The notes: generated by a model not told the origin, from the sequence alone. 64,000 nt of DNA from Jatrophihabitans sp. GAS493 (GCF_900230215.1 NZ_LT907982.1:2108001-2172000), one strand, 5' to 3'; shown: positions 24,241-33,547, counted from the first letter of the stretch. A program made the numbers and translations.

Positions 24241-25569
24241 CTAGATCTGGGCCGTCAGTTCGGTGGCGATGTCGCAGCACTGCTGATCGCCACCGGGCGG
24301 TCCGACCAGCTGCACCGCTACGCTTCGCCCGCCCGACGTGGGCATCGTCGGGACGGTGAGCGAGGGGAGCCCGGTGAGCGAGATCGCCCGGCACTGCGCC
24401 ATCAGGTCCGGCCCCTCGATCCAGCGGCCGTCGATCTCCACTCCACCGTCGTGCGCCACCGCCGATACCCCGGCCACCGGCACCAGCAGGGCGTCCACGT
24501 CGCCGAAGATGCCCCGAATCCGGGCCACGATCTCCCGCGAATACGCCCAGTTCGCACGAACCTCGGCGCTGCCCCAACCGCGCCCCGGCCGGGAGGCCAG
24601 CACGTTGCGGGTCCCCGGGCAGAGCAGGTCGGTCTCCGTACCGACCAGTGCTCGAAGGTCGTCGAGCACGTCGAGGTCGTCGCGCAGAGCGTTGTAGATC
24701 TCAAAGGCGTCGGAAAGTAGCCCCTCGACCTCGATGATCTCGTACCCGGCCGCGACGGCCGCGGCCCGAGCCGCGCTCAGCGCGTCGAGGGACTCCTCGC
24801 TCACTGGCCCGCACTCCCGCCCGGACGTGATCGCGATCCGCCGATGCCGCTGCGCCGGCGGCCGGGGCGCGTCCAGGCCGAACCAGTCGTCGCCGTCGGA
24901 CCCGGAGATCACCTTGAGAACACGGGAGATCATCGCTGGAGTGGTGGCGTAGACCCCCGGCACCTCAACCCGGCTCAGCAGGCCGCGTGGTGCCGGGGCG
25001 CCGATCACCGGAGTGGCCCGGGTGCCACCGCCGCTCGGCATCCGGCCGGTGCGCGGAACCAGGCCGGCGCTGGTGCGCAGACCATAGACCCCGACGCACT
25101 GGGCCGGCCAGCGCACCGACCCGCCGTAGTCGCCGCCGATCGAGAAGTCGACGATTCCGGTGGCCACGGCGACCGCGTCGCCCCCGCTGGAGCCCCCCGG
25201 GGAGACCTCCGGGTCGGTCGGGTGCAGCACCCGACCGCCGACCCTGGTCTCGGTGTGGATTCCGTTGCCGAACTCGGCGCAGTTTCCCTTCCCGAAGAGG
25301 GTCGCCCCGGCCGCCCGCAAGCGGCTGACAAAGACGGTGTCCCGGGTCGGGAGGTGATCCTTCAGCAGCAGCGAACCGCCGGTGGAGACGAGGCCGGTGG
25401 TGGCGAAGGTGTCCTTCACGGTGAAGGCCAGCCCACCCAGCTCGCCGTCACCACCGAGCAGGGAGGCCTCCTCCGACACTGTGGCCAGCAGTGCGTTCGT
25501 CCAACGGACCTCCTGCCAGCGCCGGTGGGCGGTGGCGATCCGATCCGGCGCCGGGCTCGTCTCAGTCAC
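24241..25569 (-). CDS. Amidase-signature hydrolase (442 aa)
   Basis: This is an amidase-signature enzyme using a Ser-cisSer-Lys triad. Lys is in FTVKDTF, cis-Ser in SPGGSSGGDA, and the nucleophilic Ser in IGGDYGGSVRWPA. Related enzymes hydrolyse amides such as allophanate, malonamate or acyl-amides. It is the last gene of the importer operon, and its ATG overlaps the isomerase stop by 8 nt. Together with the importer and deaminase it suggests use of a nitrogenous substrate. Substrate not predictable from motifs. Confidence 0.9.
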   Translation of the reverse strand: MTETSPAPDRIATAHRRWQEVRWTNALLATVSEEASLLGGDGELGGLAFTVKDTFATTGLVSTGGSLLLKDHLPTRDTVFVSRLRAAGATLFGKGNCAEFGNGIHTETRVGGRVLHPTDPEVSPGGSSGGDAVAVATGIVDFSIGGDYGGSVRWPAQCVGVYGLRTSAGLVPRTGRMPSGGGTRATPVIGAPAPRGLLSRVEVPGVYATTPAMISRVLKVISGSDGDDWFGLDAPRPPAQRHRRIAITSGRECGPVSEESLDALSAARAAAVAAGYEIIEVEGLLSDAFEIYNALRDDLDVLDDLRALVGTETDLLCPGTRNVLASRPGRGWGSAEVRANWAYSREIVARIRGIFGDVDALLVPVAGVSAVAHDGGVEIDGRWIEGPDLMAQCRAISLTGLPSLTVPTMPTSGGRSVAVQLVGPPGGDQQCCDIATELTAQI

Positions 25570-26635
25570 TGAGCGGGAGCCCCTTCTCGATGCAGACCGA
25601 GCGCAGGTGCGCCGCCCCCTTCTTGATCAGCGCGATCGCCGCCTCGAAGTCGTAGGGGCGAGCACCGTAGGTGAGGCGGTCGGGGATCTCCCCGGCGGCC
25701 AGCCGCTCGGCGTAGTCGTGAGCCAGTTGGATGAAGGCGGCGTACTCGCCGACGGTGAGATCCGGATGGCCGGCCAGGAACTCGGGGTCGAAGAGCTCGA
25801 TGAAGATCACCGAGGCCGGGCGCAGCGCATCCTCCCGGGCCTGCGGATTCTCGATGGTGAGGTTCAGTGTCGGGTTCACGTCGGCCAGGATCGGCAGGAT
25901 CTCGCCGAAGTCGATTACCCCGTCCCCGCACGGACGGTGCTGATAGTCCAAACCGCCGTCGCCGAAGGAGAGGAGCCCGTCCTTCAGATGGGTCTGGCGC
26001 ACATAGGGGGCGACCCGGCGAGCGGCCCAGACCGGATGCTCGATGCGCTGAAGGACGTTGCTGGTGTCGAAGACGATGCCGGTGACGTCCGGGCCGACCT
26101 CTTCGACCATCCGCACCAGCTCGAAGGAGGTGACCTCCTCATGCGTCTCCAGGTTCAGGTGAATCCCGAGATCGCGGGCGATCGGCGCCAGCCGCTTCAG
26201 GAACTTCGTCGAGGCTGCGAGCTGATCACTCCAGTCGACGTCGGTGCGGAACCGGTCGTAGGCCAGCCGGCCGCGGAACATCCATTTGTAACTGGCCAAT
26301 GCGACCCACAGCTCGCGGCAGTCGATCGCGGCGCAGGCCTCCATCATCCGTCGGAAACCGAGCACGATGTCGCCGTCGCCGATGGCCCGCAACTCCGGAA
26401 CCTCCGGGTTTGCATAGGGGTTCACCTTGCCGAGGCCGGCCTCCATGTACATTCCCAGCTCGTCGGCCCGCTGCCGGATCGCCCGCAGTTCGCCGGCGTC
26501 AAGGGTCGGGCTGAGGTCCAGCACGGTGCGGAAGAACAGGCCGGAGAGGCCGAGCTCCTGGCCGTGTTCGAGGCTGCCGATCGGGCCCCGCTTCACCGCC
26601 TCGGGAATCTTCGAGCCGTCTACTCCGATACGCAT
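25562..26635 (-). CDS. TIM-barrel sugar-phosphate isomerase/epimerase-like protein (357 aa)
   Basis: This is a xylose-isomerase-like TIM barrel (AP endonuclease 2 superfamily) with metal-binding blocks NLETHEEV, GIVFDTSNVL, RQTHLKDGLL and LTIENPQ. ATG 26635 has SD AGGAGAAG. The family isomerises or epimerises sugars, keto-acids or cyclitols; the exact substrate is unknown. It sits between the importer ATPases and the amidase in the same operon. Confidence 0.85.
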   Translation of the reverse strand: MRIGVDGSKIPEAVKRGPIGSLEHGQELGLSGLFFRTVLDLSPTLDAGELRAIRQRADELGMYMEAGLGKVNPYANPEVPELRAIGDGDIVLGFRRMMEACAAIDCRELWVALASYKWMFRGRLAYDRFRTDVDWSDQLAASTKFLKRLAPIARDLGIHLNLETHEEVTSFELVRMVEEVGPDVTGIVFDTSNVLQRIEHPVWAARRVAPYVRQTHLKDGLLSFGDGGLDYQHRPCGDGVIDFGEILPILADVNPTLNLTIENPQAREDALRPASVIFIELFDPEFLAGHPDLTVGEYAAFIQLAHDYAERLAAGEIPDRLTYGARPYDFEAAIALIKKGAAHLRSVCIEKGLPLSD

Positions 26636-26660
26636 AACTTCTCCTATGACTGAGGGTGAA

Positions 26661-27506
26661 TTAACTGGAAACTTCGAGGGAGAGCGGTTGGGCCAGTGCG
26701 AGCAGACGCTCACGTGCGCGGGCCCGCGCCACCGGTGGATCGGGAATCGGTACGGCCGCCAGCAGCTGGCGGGTGTATTCGGCCCGCGGATCGGCGAAGA
26801 CCTCGCCGCTGAGCCCCTCCTCGACGATGTGGCCGTCACTGAGGATGGCGACGCGGGAGCAGAGTTGGCGCACCACGGCCAGGTCGTGGGCGACGAAGAG
26901 AACGGTCAACCCCAGATCGTCGCGCATGTCCTGGAGAAGGTTGAGGATCTGAGCCTGCACCGAGACGTCCAGGGCCGACACCGCCTCGTCACAGATGAGC
27001 AACCGAGGCTCGACGGCCAACGCCCGGGCAATGGCGATGCGCTGCCGCTGACCGCCGGAGAAGGAGCGTGGGTAGCGGTCGATGTCGCGCTCGTCCAGGC
27101 CGACCAGCCGCAGCAGCTCCAGCACCCGGACGCGCTCGGCGGCCCGGTTCGGGCGCAGCCGGTGCACCCTGATCCCCTCGCCGATCAGCTCGCCCGCGGT
27201 CATTCGCGGGTTGAGGCTGCCGGTCGGGTCCTGGAAGACGACCTGGATCTCGCGTTGCAGTCGGCGTCGCTGCTCCTTGCCGGCGCCGTCGATGCGTATT
27301 CCGTCGAATTCGATCCACCCGTCGTCGGGCTTCTCGAGGCCGAGGATGCAGCGAATCGTGGTTGATTTGCCGGAGCCCGACTCGCCGACCAGGCCGGTGA
27401 TCTCGCCGGCCGGCACCCGCAGATAGACGTCGTTGAGGGCATTCACCGGCGCCTGTCCGAAGCTGCGGTAGCTCTTACGGACGCCGCGCACATCGAGCAG
27501 GATCAT
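26661..27506 (-). CDS. ABC transporter ATP-binding protein, DppF-like, second importer (281 aa)
   Basis: This cytoplasmic ATPase has Walker A GESGSGKST, signature FSGGQRQR, Walker B LLICDEAVSALDVS and H-loop FVAHDLAV. Its ATG overlaps the preceding stop (ATGA). It pairs with the DppD-like ATPase upstream to power the second peptide/opine-type importer. Confidence 0.91.
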   Translation of the reverse strand: MILLDVRGVRKSYRSFGQAPVNALNDVYLRVPAGEITGLVGESGSGKSTTIRCILGLEKPDDGWIEFDGIRIDGAGKEQRRRLQREIQVVFQDPTGSLNPRMTAGELIGEGIRVHRLRPNRAAERVRVLELLRLVGLDERDIDRYPRSFSGGQRQRIAIARALAVEPRLLICDEAVSALDVSVQAQILNLLQDMRDDLGLTVLFVAHDLAVVRQLCSRVAILSDGHIVEEGLSGEVFADPRAEYTRQLLAAVPIPDPPVARARARERLLALAQPLSLEVSS

Positions 27507-28585
27507 GACCGAGCCTCCACTTCAGCAACTGCGTCAGGTTCGGGATCGAAGAGGTGGCAGGCCACGCTGCCGCCCGACGGTGTGGGTATGAAGCGCGGCA
27601 CCTCGCTCTCGCAGCGCGCCATCCGCTGCGGGCAGCGGGGGTGGAAGACGCAGCCCGTCGGGCGATCGGCCGGGTGTGGCGCCGAGCCTTCGATGCCGGG
27701 CAGACGCGCGGCTGGCTGGTCGATACGGGGAAGGGCCCGCAGCAGCCCGCGGGTGTAGGGGTGCGCCGGCTCGGCGAAGATCGCGTCCACCGGGTCGGCG
27801 TGCACTACCCGGCCGGCGTACATGACGACCACCCGGTCGGCGAAGCCGGCCACTGTGGCCAGGTCGTGGGTGATCAGCAGCACGGCCAGCCGCCGCTCCT
27901 GGGCCACCTGGTCGATGACCGTGAGCACCTGCTCCTGGGCCCGGACATCCAGGGCGGTGGTCGGTTCGTCGGCCAGCAGCACCGACGGGTTGCCGGCCAA
28001 CGCCATGGCTAGCACGACCCGCTGTCGCATGCCGCCGGAGAACTCGTGCGGATAGGCCCGCATCCGCCGGGACGCATCGGGAACGCCGAGCTCGGAGAGA
28101 AGCTCCTGGGCCTGTCGGCGGGCCTCGACCCGACCGGCGCCGGCCAGCCGCAGCGGCTCGGCGACCTGGGCGCCGATCGTCATCAACGGGTCCAGCGCCC
28201 CCATCGGGTTCTGGAATACCATCGCCACTTCGCGACCGCGTACCTTGGTCATGGCCCGGTCGGAGAGACCGGTGAGATCCCGTCCGCGGAGCAGGATCTG
28301 CCCGGAGACCGAAAGCTCGGGGTCCAGCCGGAGGATGGCCCGGGCCGTCGCCGACTTTCCCGACCCGGACTCACCGACCATCGCGACCCGTTCGCCCTGG
28401 AAGAGGTTCAGGTCGACCTGCTCGACGATGCGCACGGACGTGCCGTCCGGGCGCCGGGCGGAGATGGCGAGGTTCTGTAGCGCCAGTACCGGATCAGCCT
28501 TTCCGGGCCGCGCCGTCTCTGAGGTCACCGTGATCGGAGCCTGCTCCGGCTCGCGGTAATCACTGGGGGAGAGGTCGGTCATCAT
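27503..28585 (-). CDS. ABC transporter ATP-binding protein, DppD-like, second importer (360 aa)
   Basis: Walker A GESGSGKSAT, signature FSGGMRQR and Walker B VLLADEPTTALDV are present. Unlike the first importer, it keeps the full C-terminal oligopeptide domain with GCVFHPRCPQRMARC. ATG 28585 overlaps the permease TGA; ATG 28582 is equally possible with SD AGGAAG. It acts in the cytoplasm with its DppF partner. Confidence 0.91.
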   Translation of the reverse strand: MMTDLSPSDYREPEQAPITVTSETARPGKADPVLALQNLAISARRPDGTSVRIVEQVDLNLFQGERVAMVGESGSGKSATARAILRLDPELSVSGQILLRGRDLTGLSDRAMTKVRGREVAMVFQNPMGALDPLMTIGAQVAEPLRLAGAGRVEARRQAQELLSELGVPDASRRMRAYPHEFSGGMRQRVVLAMALAGNPSVLLADEPTTALDVRAQEQVLTVIDQVAQERRLAVLLITHDLATVAGFADRVVVMYAGRVVHADPVDAIFAEPAHPYTRGLLRALPRIDQPAARLPGIEGSAPHPADRPTGCVFHPRCPQRMARCESEVPRFIPTPSGGSVACHLFDPEPDAVAEVEARS

Positions 28586-29448
28586 CACTTCCTGCCTTCA
28601 CTCAGACGGGCCTGGACGACATCGCCGAAGAGTGCGAAGGCCATCGTGGAGAGCGCGATCGCCATGCCCGGCCAGAAGGTGGCCCACCAGGCGGTGGCGA
28701 TGTAACCCTGACCTTCGCTGACCATCGCCCCCCACTCCGGGCTCGGTGGCTGGGGCCCGACTCCGACGAAGGACAGCGAGCTGATCACCAGGATGGTGCT
28801 GCCGATGTCAGCCGCCCACTTCACGATGAGCACGTCGAGGGAGTTCGGGAGAATGTGCCGGCGCAGCAGGCGAATTCGGGAGACCCCAAGGACCTGCGCA
28901 CCCTCCACATAGGGCATCGCGGCCGTCTCCCGGATGATCGAACGGAGCAGTCGGGCGGTCACCGGCCAGGCGGTGACGCTGAGGGCGATGACGGCCGACT
29001 TCAGGCTCGGTCCCAGGGCCGCCGCGAAGCCCAGGCCGAAGATCACAGTCGGGATGGCCATCGCCGCGTCGGTGAAGCGCATCAGCGTCTCGTCGACGAC
29101 GCGGCCTCCGACCGCTGCGAGCGCTGCGATGAGGGTGCCGATCATCGAGTAGACCGCGACCACGATCACCGCCGAGAGCACCGATTCCCGGGCTCCGGCA
29201 ACGACGCGCCAGAAGACGTCTCGCCCCTGGTCGTCGGTGCCGAACCAGTGCTGAGCGCTCGGCGGGAGGAGTGCGTCGCGGATGTTGGAGGTGGTGATCG
29301 AGTCGGGTGCGATGAGCGGGCCGAAGATCGCCATGAGCAGCAGCAGGAGCACCGCGGAGATCACCAGCCGGTTGAAGAGCCGGTGCCCGGCCATCCCGCC
29401 GCGCAGCGCCCGCAGGCGCGCCGGCTGGCGCAGGGAGAGGGAGGTCAT
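28585..29448 (-). CDS. ABC permease, DppC-like, second importer (287 aa)
   Basis: This inner-membrane permease shows LLPPSAQHWFGTDDQGRDVF and the C-terminal SLSFVGVGPQPPSPEWG, both diagnostic of DppC. The EAA-type loop is around VLGVSRIRLLRRHILPN. Its ATG overlaps the TGA of the DppB gene and its TGA overlaps the DppD start, so the whole transport set is translationally coupled. Confidence 0.91.
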   Translation of the reverse strand: MTSLSLRQPARLRALRGGMAGHRLFNRLVISAVLLLLLMAIFGPLIAPDSITTSNIRDALLPPSAQHWFGTDDQGRDVFWRVVAGARESVLSAVIVVAVYSMIGTLIAALAAVGGRVVDETLMRFTDAAMAIPTVIFGLGFAAALGPSLKSAVIALSVTAWPVTARLLRSIIRETAAMPYVEGAQVLGVSRIRLLRRHILPNSLDVLIVKWAADIGSTILVISSLSFVGVGPQPPSPEWGAMVSEGQGYIATAWWATFWPGMAIALSTMAFALFGDVVQARLSEGRK

Positions 29449-30476
29449 GTCACACTCGCTAGCTGTCCGGCGCGGATGCGCGGGTCACGGATGAGTTGGA
29501 TGACGTCGATCGCGAAGCTGCTGGCCACGACGAGGACACCGATCACCAGCACCGCGCCGACGACGGCCAGCCGGTCGGAGTTGGCGACCGCGTTGGTGAG
29601 GTAGGCGCCGATGCCGTTGAGACCGAAGACCGATTCGACCAGCACCGCGGCCCCGACCATCATCGAGAAGGTCGCGCCGATGACCGTCAGTGCGGCGCCG
29701 GCCGAGTTCGGCAGCAGATGTCGACGAACCAGGGCCGCCGCCGGAACCCCCTTGGCCCGAGCCGCGTCGATGTACTCGCTGTCCAGCACCCCGATCATGT
29801 CGGTGCGCAGTGTGCGATACAGCTGGCCGGTGAAGGGGAGCGCCAGCACGATGGCCGGCAGCAGCAGGTGATGCAGGCCGTCGATGAAGGCATTCGGGTT
29901 GCTGTTCAGGAGGGTGTCGATCAGGGTGAACCCGGTGACCCGCGGTATCCGGACATGAGGGGCGAGAGCCCCGGAGATGGGGAACCAACCCAGTTTTGTT
30001 GACAGAACGTACTGGGCGACCAGCGCCAGCCAGAACGTCGGCAGGCCGGCGCTCATGATCACCGCCGCCCGCACCGCCGTGTCGGAGCCACGATCACTGC
30101 GCAGCGCCGAGAAGACGGCCGCGGGGACGGCGACCAGGATCATGATCAGCATCGCCATCAGAACCAGTTCGATCGTCTGCGGGAGAACCTCCCAGATGCC
30201 GGCGGCGATTGAGCTGTGCGAGCTGATCGAAGTGCCGAGGTCGCCGTGAATCAGGCGGTCGAGGAACTCGAAGTACTGCACCGGAAGTGACCGGTCCAGC
30301 CCGAGATGGGTGCGCATAGCGGCCACCTGCTCGGGTGTGGCCGAGACTCCGGCCGCCACGTGGGCCTCATCCCCGGGGATGACCTTGACCATCGTGAAGA
30401 TGATCAAGGTCAACACCAGGAGCGTGATGACCGACGTGACCAGCCGCCGGGCGAGATACCCCAGTACCTGATTCAC
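29445..30476 (-). CDS. ABC permease, DppB-like, second importer (343 aa)
   Basis: The protein has the B-subunit layout: YLARRLVTSVITLLVLTLII as first TM, GDEAHV in the first loop, GDLGTSISSHSSI, and an EAA loop near AARAKGVPAAALVRRHLLPN. It lies 10 nt downstream of the SBP stop in the transport operon. Confidence 0.91.
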   Translation of the reverse strand: MNQVLGYLARRLVTSVITLLVLTLIIFTMVKVIPGDEAHVAAGVSATPEQVAAMRTHLGLDRSLPVQYFEFLDRLIHGDLGTSISSHSSIAAGIWEVLPQTIELVLMAMLIMILVAVPAAVFSALRSDRGSDTAVRAAVIMSAGLPTFWLALVAQYVLSTKLGWFPISGALAPHVRIPRVTGFTLIDTLLNSNPNAFIDGLHHLLLPAIVLALPFTGQLYRTLRTDMIGVLDSEYIDAARAKGVPAAALVRRHLLPNSAGAALTVIGATFSMMVGAAVLVESVFGLNGIGAYLTNAVANSDRLAVVGAVLVIGVLVVASSFAIDVIQLIRDPRIRAGQLASVT

Positions 30477-30486
30477 GGCGCCAGAC

Positions 30487-32058
30487 CTAACTAATGCGGA
30501 GGGTGGAGAGGGTGATCGGGTTGGCGTTCGGGCTGGCCACCACTCCAGTGATGTCGGCCCGGTGACTTACCGGCTGCTGGTAGGTGTACATGTTCACCGC
30601 AACCGCCTGGTCGTAGATGATCTTCTGCGCCTGCTCGTACAGCGGGCACCGCGCGGCCGGATCGGAGGTGACCTTCGCCTTGTCCAGCAGGGCGTCGACC
30701 TGCGGGTTGCTGAAGCCGGAGTAGTTGGTGCCGACCGACTTCGAGTTGTAGACGTAGTTCAGGTAGATACCGGTGTCCGGGAAGCGGGGCACGTCGCCGA
30801 GCAGCATTACCTGCGGGATCTTGCTGGTGTCGCTGAGGCTGGCCAGGTAATCGGAGAAGGTGATCGGGACGAGGTCGAGAGTGACCCCGATCTGCTTCAG
30901 GTTCGACTGGAAGAGCGTCGCCTCCTGGGTGAATTCGGCCAACGCGGGCTGGTAGCGCATGGTCAGGTGCAGGTTGCTGACCCCGGCTCCGGCCAGCAGG
31001 GCCTTCGCCTTATCCAGGTCCTGCTTGTAGCCGCCCAGCTTCGGCTCGCAGGAGAGCGTCGGTGGAAGCGGCCCGTCCAGTAGTGCGCCCTTGCCGTTCC
31101 ACACCTTCTCCAGGCCACCCTCGTAGTCGTAGGCGTACTGCAGCGCCTGGCGGACGATCGGGTTGGCGGTGGGGCCGGTGTTGGTGTTGAAGAAGATGTA
31201 CTCGGAGAGGCCGGAGTTGATCCAGGCCGTCTTCAGATTGCCGGTGTCACCGATCGCCAGGGCGTCGGCGGAGGAGAGCTTCAGCGCTACGTCCGCCGTG
31301 CCGGCCCGCAGGTCGGCCGCCTGGGTGGCGCTCTGGTCGACCCGCAGGATGCGCATGCTGGTCGGGCGCGTCTTGTCGTAATTCCAGTACTTGTCGTAGC
31401 GGTTCACGGTGATGTCGTTGAGCGACTTCTGCTCGCCGACGGTGAACGGGCCGCTGCCGGCGTCGTGGGACTGCAGCCACGCCTGGCCGTGGTCGGTGCC
31501 GGCGTGCGCCTGCACCACCTTGGAGTTGAGGATGTAGATCTTGCTCAGCATTCCGAGGAAGAAGGCGTTGGCGTCCTTCAGGGTGATGGTGAGGGTGGTC
31601 GGGCTGTCAACGGTGGAGGAGGCGTAGTCGGAGAGGTAGCTGGCTACGCCGGTGCCGACGGCGACGTCGCGGTCAAGGGTGTACTTGACATCGGTCGCGG
31701 TAACCGAGGTTCCGTCGTGGAAGGTCGGACCCGACTTCATGGTGATGCTCACCGACTTGGCGTCTGGGGCGACGGTGAACTTGTCGGCCAGCACGCCGAC
31801 GATGTTGTTGTTCGAGTCGTAGGTGACGGCCGGGTCGTAGACCACGTTGGCCACCGTGTCCGTCTCCGCCTGCTCGGCCTGGATCGGGTCGATCGTGTCG
31901 ATCGAGTTGGCGTGCACGACAGTGATGTCGGTTGAACCGCCTCCCGAGGAGTTCGAGCTGTCCGAGGAGGAGCAGGCGGCCGCCGTCAGGGTGACTGCGA
32001 GGGCCGCGGATACCAACGGCAAGGCCCGTCGGGCCGGCCGGTATCGGGAAGACTTCAT
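30487..32058 (-). CDS. ABC transporter substrate-binding lipoprotein, family 5, second importer (523 aa)
   Basis: ATG 32058 has SD GAAGGAA. The signal (RYRPARRALPLVSAALAVTL) ends in lipobox TAAAC, followed by a Ser/Gly-rich linker. The mature domain has family-5 blocks: HANSIDTIDPIQAEQAE, SGPTFHDGTSVT and GSGPFTV. It binds an unknown solute outside the cell. The gene leads the operon, and its 5' region carries the GntR operator at 32144-32159, about 85 bp upstream of the start. Confidence 0.92.
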   Translation of the reverse strand: MKSSRYRPARRALPLVSAALAVTLTAAACSSSDSSNSSGGGSTDITVVHANSIDTIDPIQAEQAETDTVANVVYDPAVTYDSNNNIVGVLADKFTVAPDAKSVSITMKSGPTFHDGTSVTATDVKYTLDRDVAVGTGVASYLSDYASSTVDSPTTLTITLKDANAFFLGMLSKIYILNSKVVQAHAGTDHGQAWLQSHDAGSGPFTVGEQKSLNDITVNRYDKYWNYDKTRPTSMRILRVDQSATQAADLRAGTADVALKLSSADALAIGDTGNLKTAWINSGLSEYIFFNTNTGPTANPIVRQALQYAYDYEGGLEKVWNGKGALLDGPLPPTLSCEPKLGGYKQDLDKAKALLAGAGVSNLHLTMRYQPALAEFTQEATLFQSNLKQIGVTLDLVPITFSDYLASLSDTSKIPQVMLLGDVPRFPDTGIYLNYVYNSKSVGTNYSGFSNPQVDALLDKAKVTSDPAARCPLYEQAQKIIYDQAVAVNMYTYQQPVSHRADITGVVASPNANPITLSTLRIS

Positions 32059-32143
32059 AGTTCGTTCCTTCATATGTAGTGCGGCCTGGGCTGGCACGGG
32101 CGATGTGCGAGCTGCTGCGGTCTGTGGGCCGCAGCCGTTGCCG

Positions 32144-32159
32144 TCTTGGTATACCAAGA
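32144..32159. promoter_or_regulatory. GntR operator 1
   Basis: TCTTGGTATACCAAGA is a perfect 16-bp palindrome in the upstream region of the SBP operon. It is the best match among three related sites. Confidence 0.7.
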
Positions 32160-32242
32160 GTAGGGAGCAGGTCATGACGTGGCAATGATTCTTGTGTAAA
32201 CAGCTTGTAACATAAGGCTCACAACCGAAAAGGCTGGGAGCT

Positions 32243-32253
32243 TTGGTATCCAA
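32243..32253. promoter_or_regulatory. GntR operator 2 (shorter spacer)
   Basis: TTGG-TAT-CCAA has the same half-sites as operator 1 but a 3-bp instead of 4-bp centre. It is centred about 20 bp from operator 3. Confidence 0.5.
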
Positions 32254-32261
32254 GATCAGCG

Positions 32262-32273
32262 TTGGTATGCCAA
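32262..32273. promoter_or_regulatory. GntR operator 3, just upstream of the GntR start
   Basis: TTGG-TATG-CCAA ends 9 bp before the GntR ATG, in the position expected for autorepression. It lies two helical turns from operator 2. Confidence 0.65.
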
Positions 32274-32282
32274 GATGGCTTT

Positions 32283-32966
32283 ATGAGCAATTCCCTGAGT
32301 GAGGCCGAGCAGCACGACGAGTCGCTGTCGGACCGCATCGTTCAGCAACTGCGCAACAAGATCATCACCGGCGAGCTGGCTCCCGGAGCGCGCCTGCGGG
32401 AGCGGGAACTGGCCGATGAACTAGGGGTCTCCCGCATCCCGTTGCGTGAAGCGATGCAGCAGTTGGAGTCCGACGGCTTCATCCAATCGGCGATTCGGCG
32501 CGGAGCCATCGTCACCGAACTGACGCTGCGCGACGTCGAGGAACTCTTCAACGTCCGCCTCTGTGTGGAGGTCTACGCGACTCGGCTGGCCGCCCAGCGG
32601 GTAGCGGACGGGGCCTCGGTCAGTGAACTGCAGGCGGCCATGCGCCAGTCGGAGCGGGCCGTGGCCACCGGCAACGTGAACAGCATCGCCGAGTCGAATG
32701 CCGAACTACACGAGGAGATCGTCCATCTGGCCGACAACTCGCTGTTGACCACGATGATGCGCTCGGTCTCCGGACGTGATCGCTGGATCTTCCGGATGAC
32801 CAATTCGGTATCCCGACCGGCCGCCGCCTGCCAGGAGCATGTCGAACTCTGCGACGCGATCTACGCTGGGAACCCGGACTTCGCCGCCGCCATCTCCTAC
32901 TCCCACATCGAGCGTGGGCGGAAGCCGACCATCGACGTACTCCGCTCAGTGCTGCCGCTCAAGTAG
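32283..32966 (+). CDS. GntR-family regulator with FCD domain (227 aa)
   Basis: The N-terminal winged HTH spans about residues 15-80: LRNKIITGELAPGARLRE, then ELADELGVSRIPLREAMQQLE. The rest is an all-helical FCD ligand domain with candidate metal His residues (ELHEEIVHLADN, EHVELCDAI, YSHIERG). ATG 32283 is chosen; an upstream in-frame ATG (32262) would sit inside operator 3. Three operators in the divergent gap indicate control of both itself and the importer operon. An organic acid, common for FCD proteins, is the likely effector. Confidence 0.9.
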   Translation: MSNSLSEAEQHDESLSDRIVQQLRNKIITGELAPGARLRERELADELGVSRIPLREAMQQLESDGFIQSAIRRGAIVTELTLRDVEELFNVRLCVEVYATRLAAQRVADGASVSELQAAMRQSERAVATGNVNSIAESNAELHEEIVHLADNSLLTTMMRSVSGRDRWIFRMTNSVSRPAAACQEHVELCDAIYAGNPDFAAAISYSHIERGRKPTIDVLRSVLPLK

Positions 32967-33058
32967 CGCGCCCAACTACCTCATCCCGAAGAAGCCCGAA
33001 CGAAGCCAGAACGAAGCCAGAAGAAGCCCAGAGACGCAGAAGGAAAGGCAGTACGAGA

Positions 33059-33508
33059 ATGCAGGTTGTGAATGAGACCGAGTTGATGGGTCAGGCCCTG
33101 GAGCAGGCTCGTGAGGCGCTGGCCGCCGGCGATCATCCCTACGGTGCCGTCATCGTCAGCGCCGCCGGGACGCTGGCCGAGCGGAATCGGGTGGTCACCA
33201 CCACCGACCCGACCGCCCACAGTGAGACGATGGCGATCCGTACCGCCGCCGCGCAGTGGGGGCTGACCAGCACACACGGTGCCACCATGTTCACCAGCTT
33301 TGAGCCCTGCCCGATGTGCCTGGGGGCAATCGCGGAGTCAGGCATCACCCGGTTGGTCATTGGCGGCCGGCGCGTGCTCGGCGAGCCGCCGTTGGGTGAC
33401 TACCGGGTCGAGGCGTTGCTGGAGCTGATGGGGCGCACCGGTGACATCGCCATCGAAGCCGGCCCGTTGGCGTCCGAGATCGCCGAGTTCTACGCCGCGA
33501 ACAGCTAA
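33059..33508 (+). CDS. Zinc nucleoside/cytidine-type deaminase (149 aa)
   Basis: The CMP/dCMP deaminase fold has the zinc site HxE (His54-Ser55-Glu56 in TAHSETMAI) and PCxxC (PCPMC, Cys84 and Cys87). The overall profile is closer to guanine deaminase/tRNA-deaminase-like proteins than to cytidine deaminase. The preceding purine-rich AAGGAAAGG could act as SD. The GntR gene lies 92 nt upstream on the same strand. It would release ammonia from a heterocyclic amine in a pathway with the amidase; this is inference. Confidence 0.85.
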   Translation: MQVVNETELMGQALEQAREALAAGDHPYGAVIVSAAGTLAERNRVVTTTDPTAHSETMAIRTAAAQWGLTSTHGATMFTSFEPCPMCLGAIAESGITRLVIGGRRVLGEPPLGDYRVEALLELMGRTGDIAIEAGPLASEIAEFYAANS

Positions 33509-33521
33509 GCGACCACCTTGG

Positions 33522-33547
33522 CCATCACCTGATTGCTCAGGTAATGG
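33522..33547. terminator. Hairpin between convergent deaminase and SDR genes
   Basis: ACCTGA-TTGC-TCAGGT, extended by CCAT/ATGG pairs across one mismatch, forms a stem of about 10 pairs. It overlaps the SDR stop codon. There is no clear U-run. Confidence 0.45.

Noticed and set aside
32985-33050. Degenerate GAAGCCAGAAC-type repeats before the deaminase gene
   Set aside because: Units are imperfect and of variable spacing; the purine-rich sequence is adequately explained as leader/SD region.
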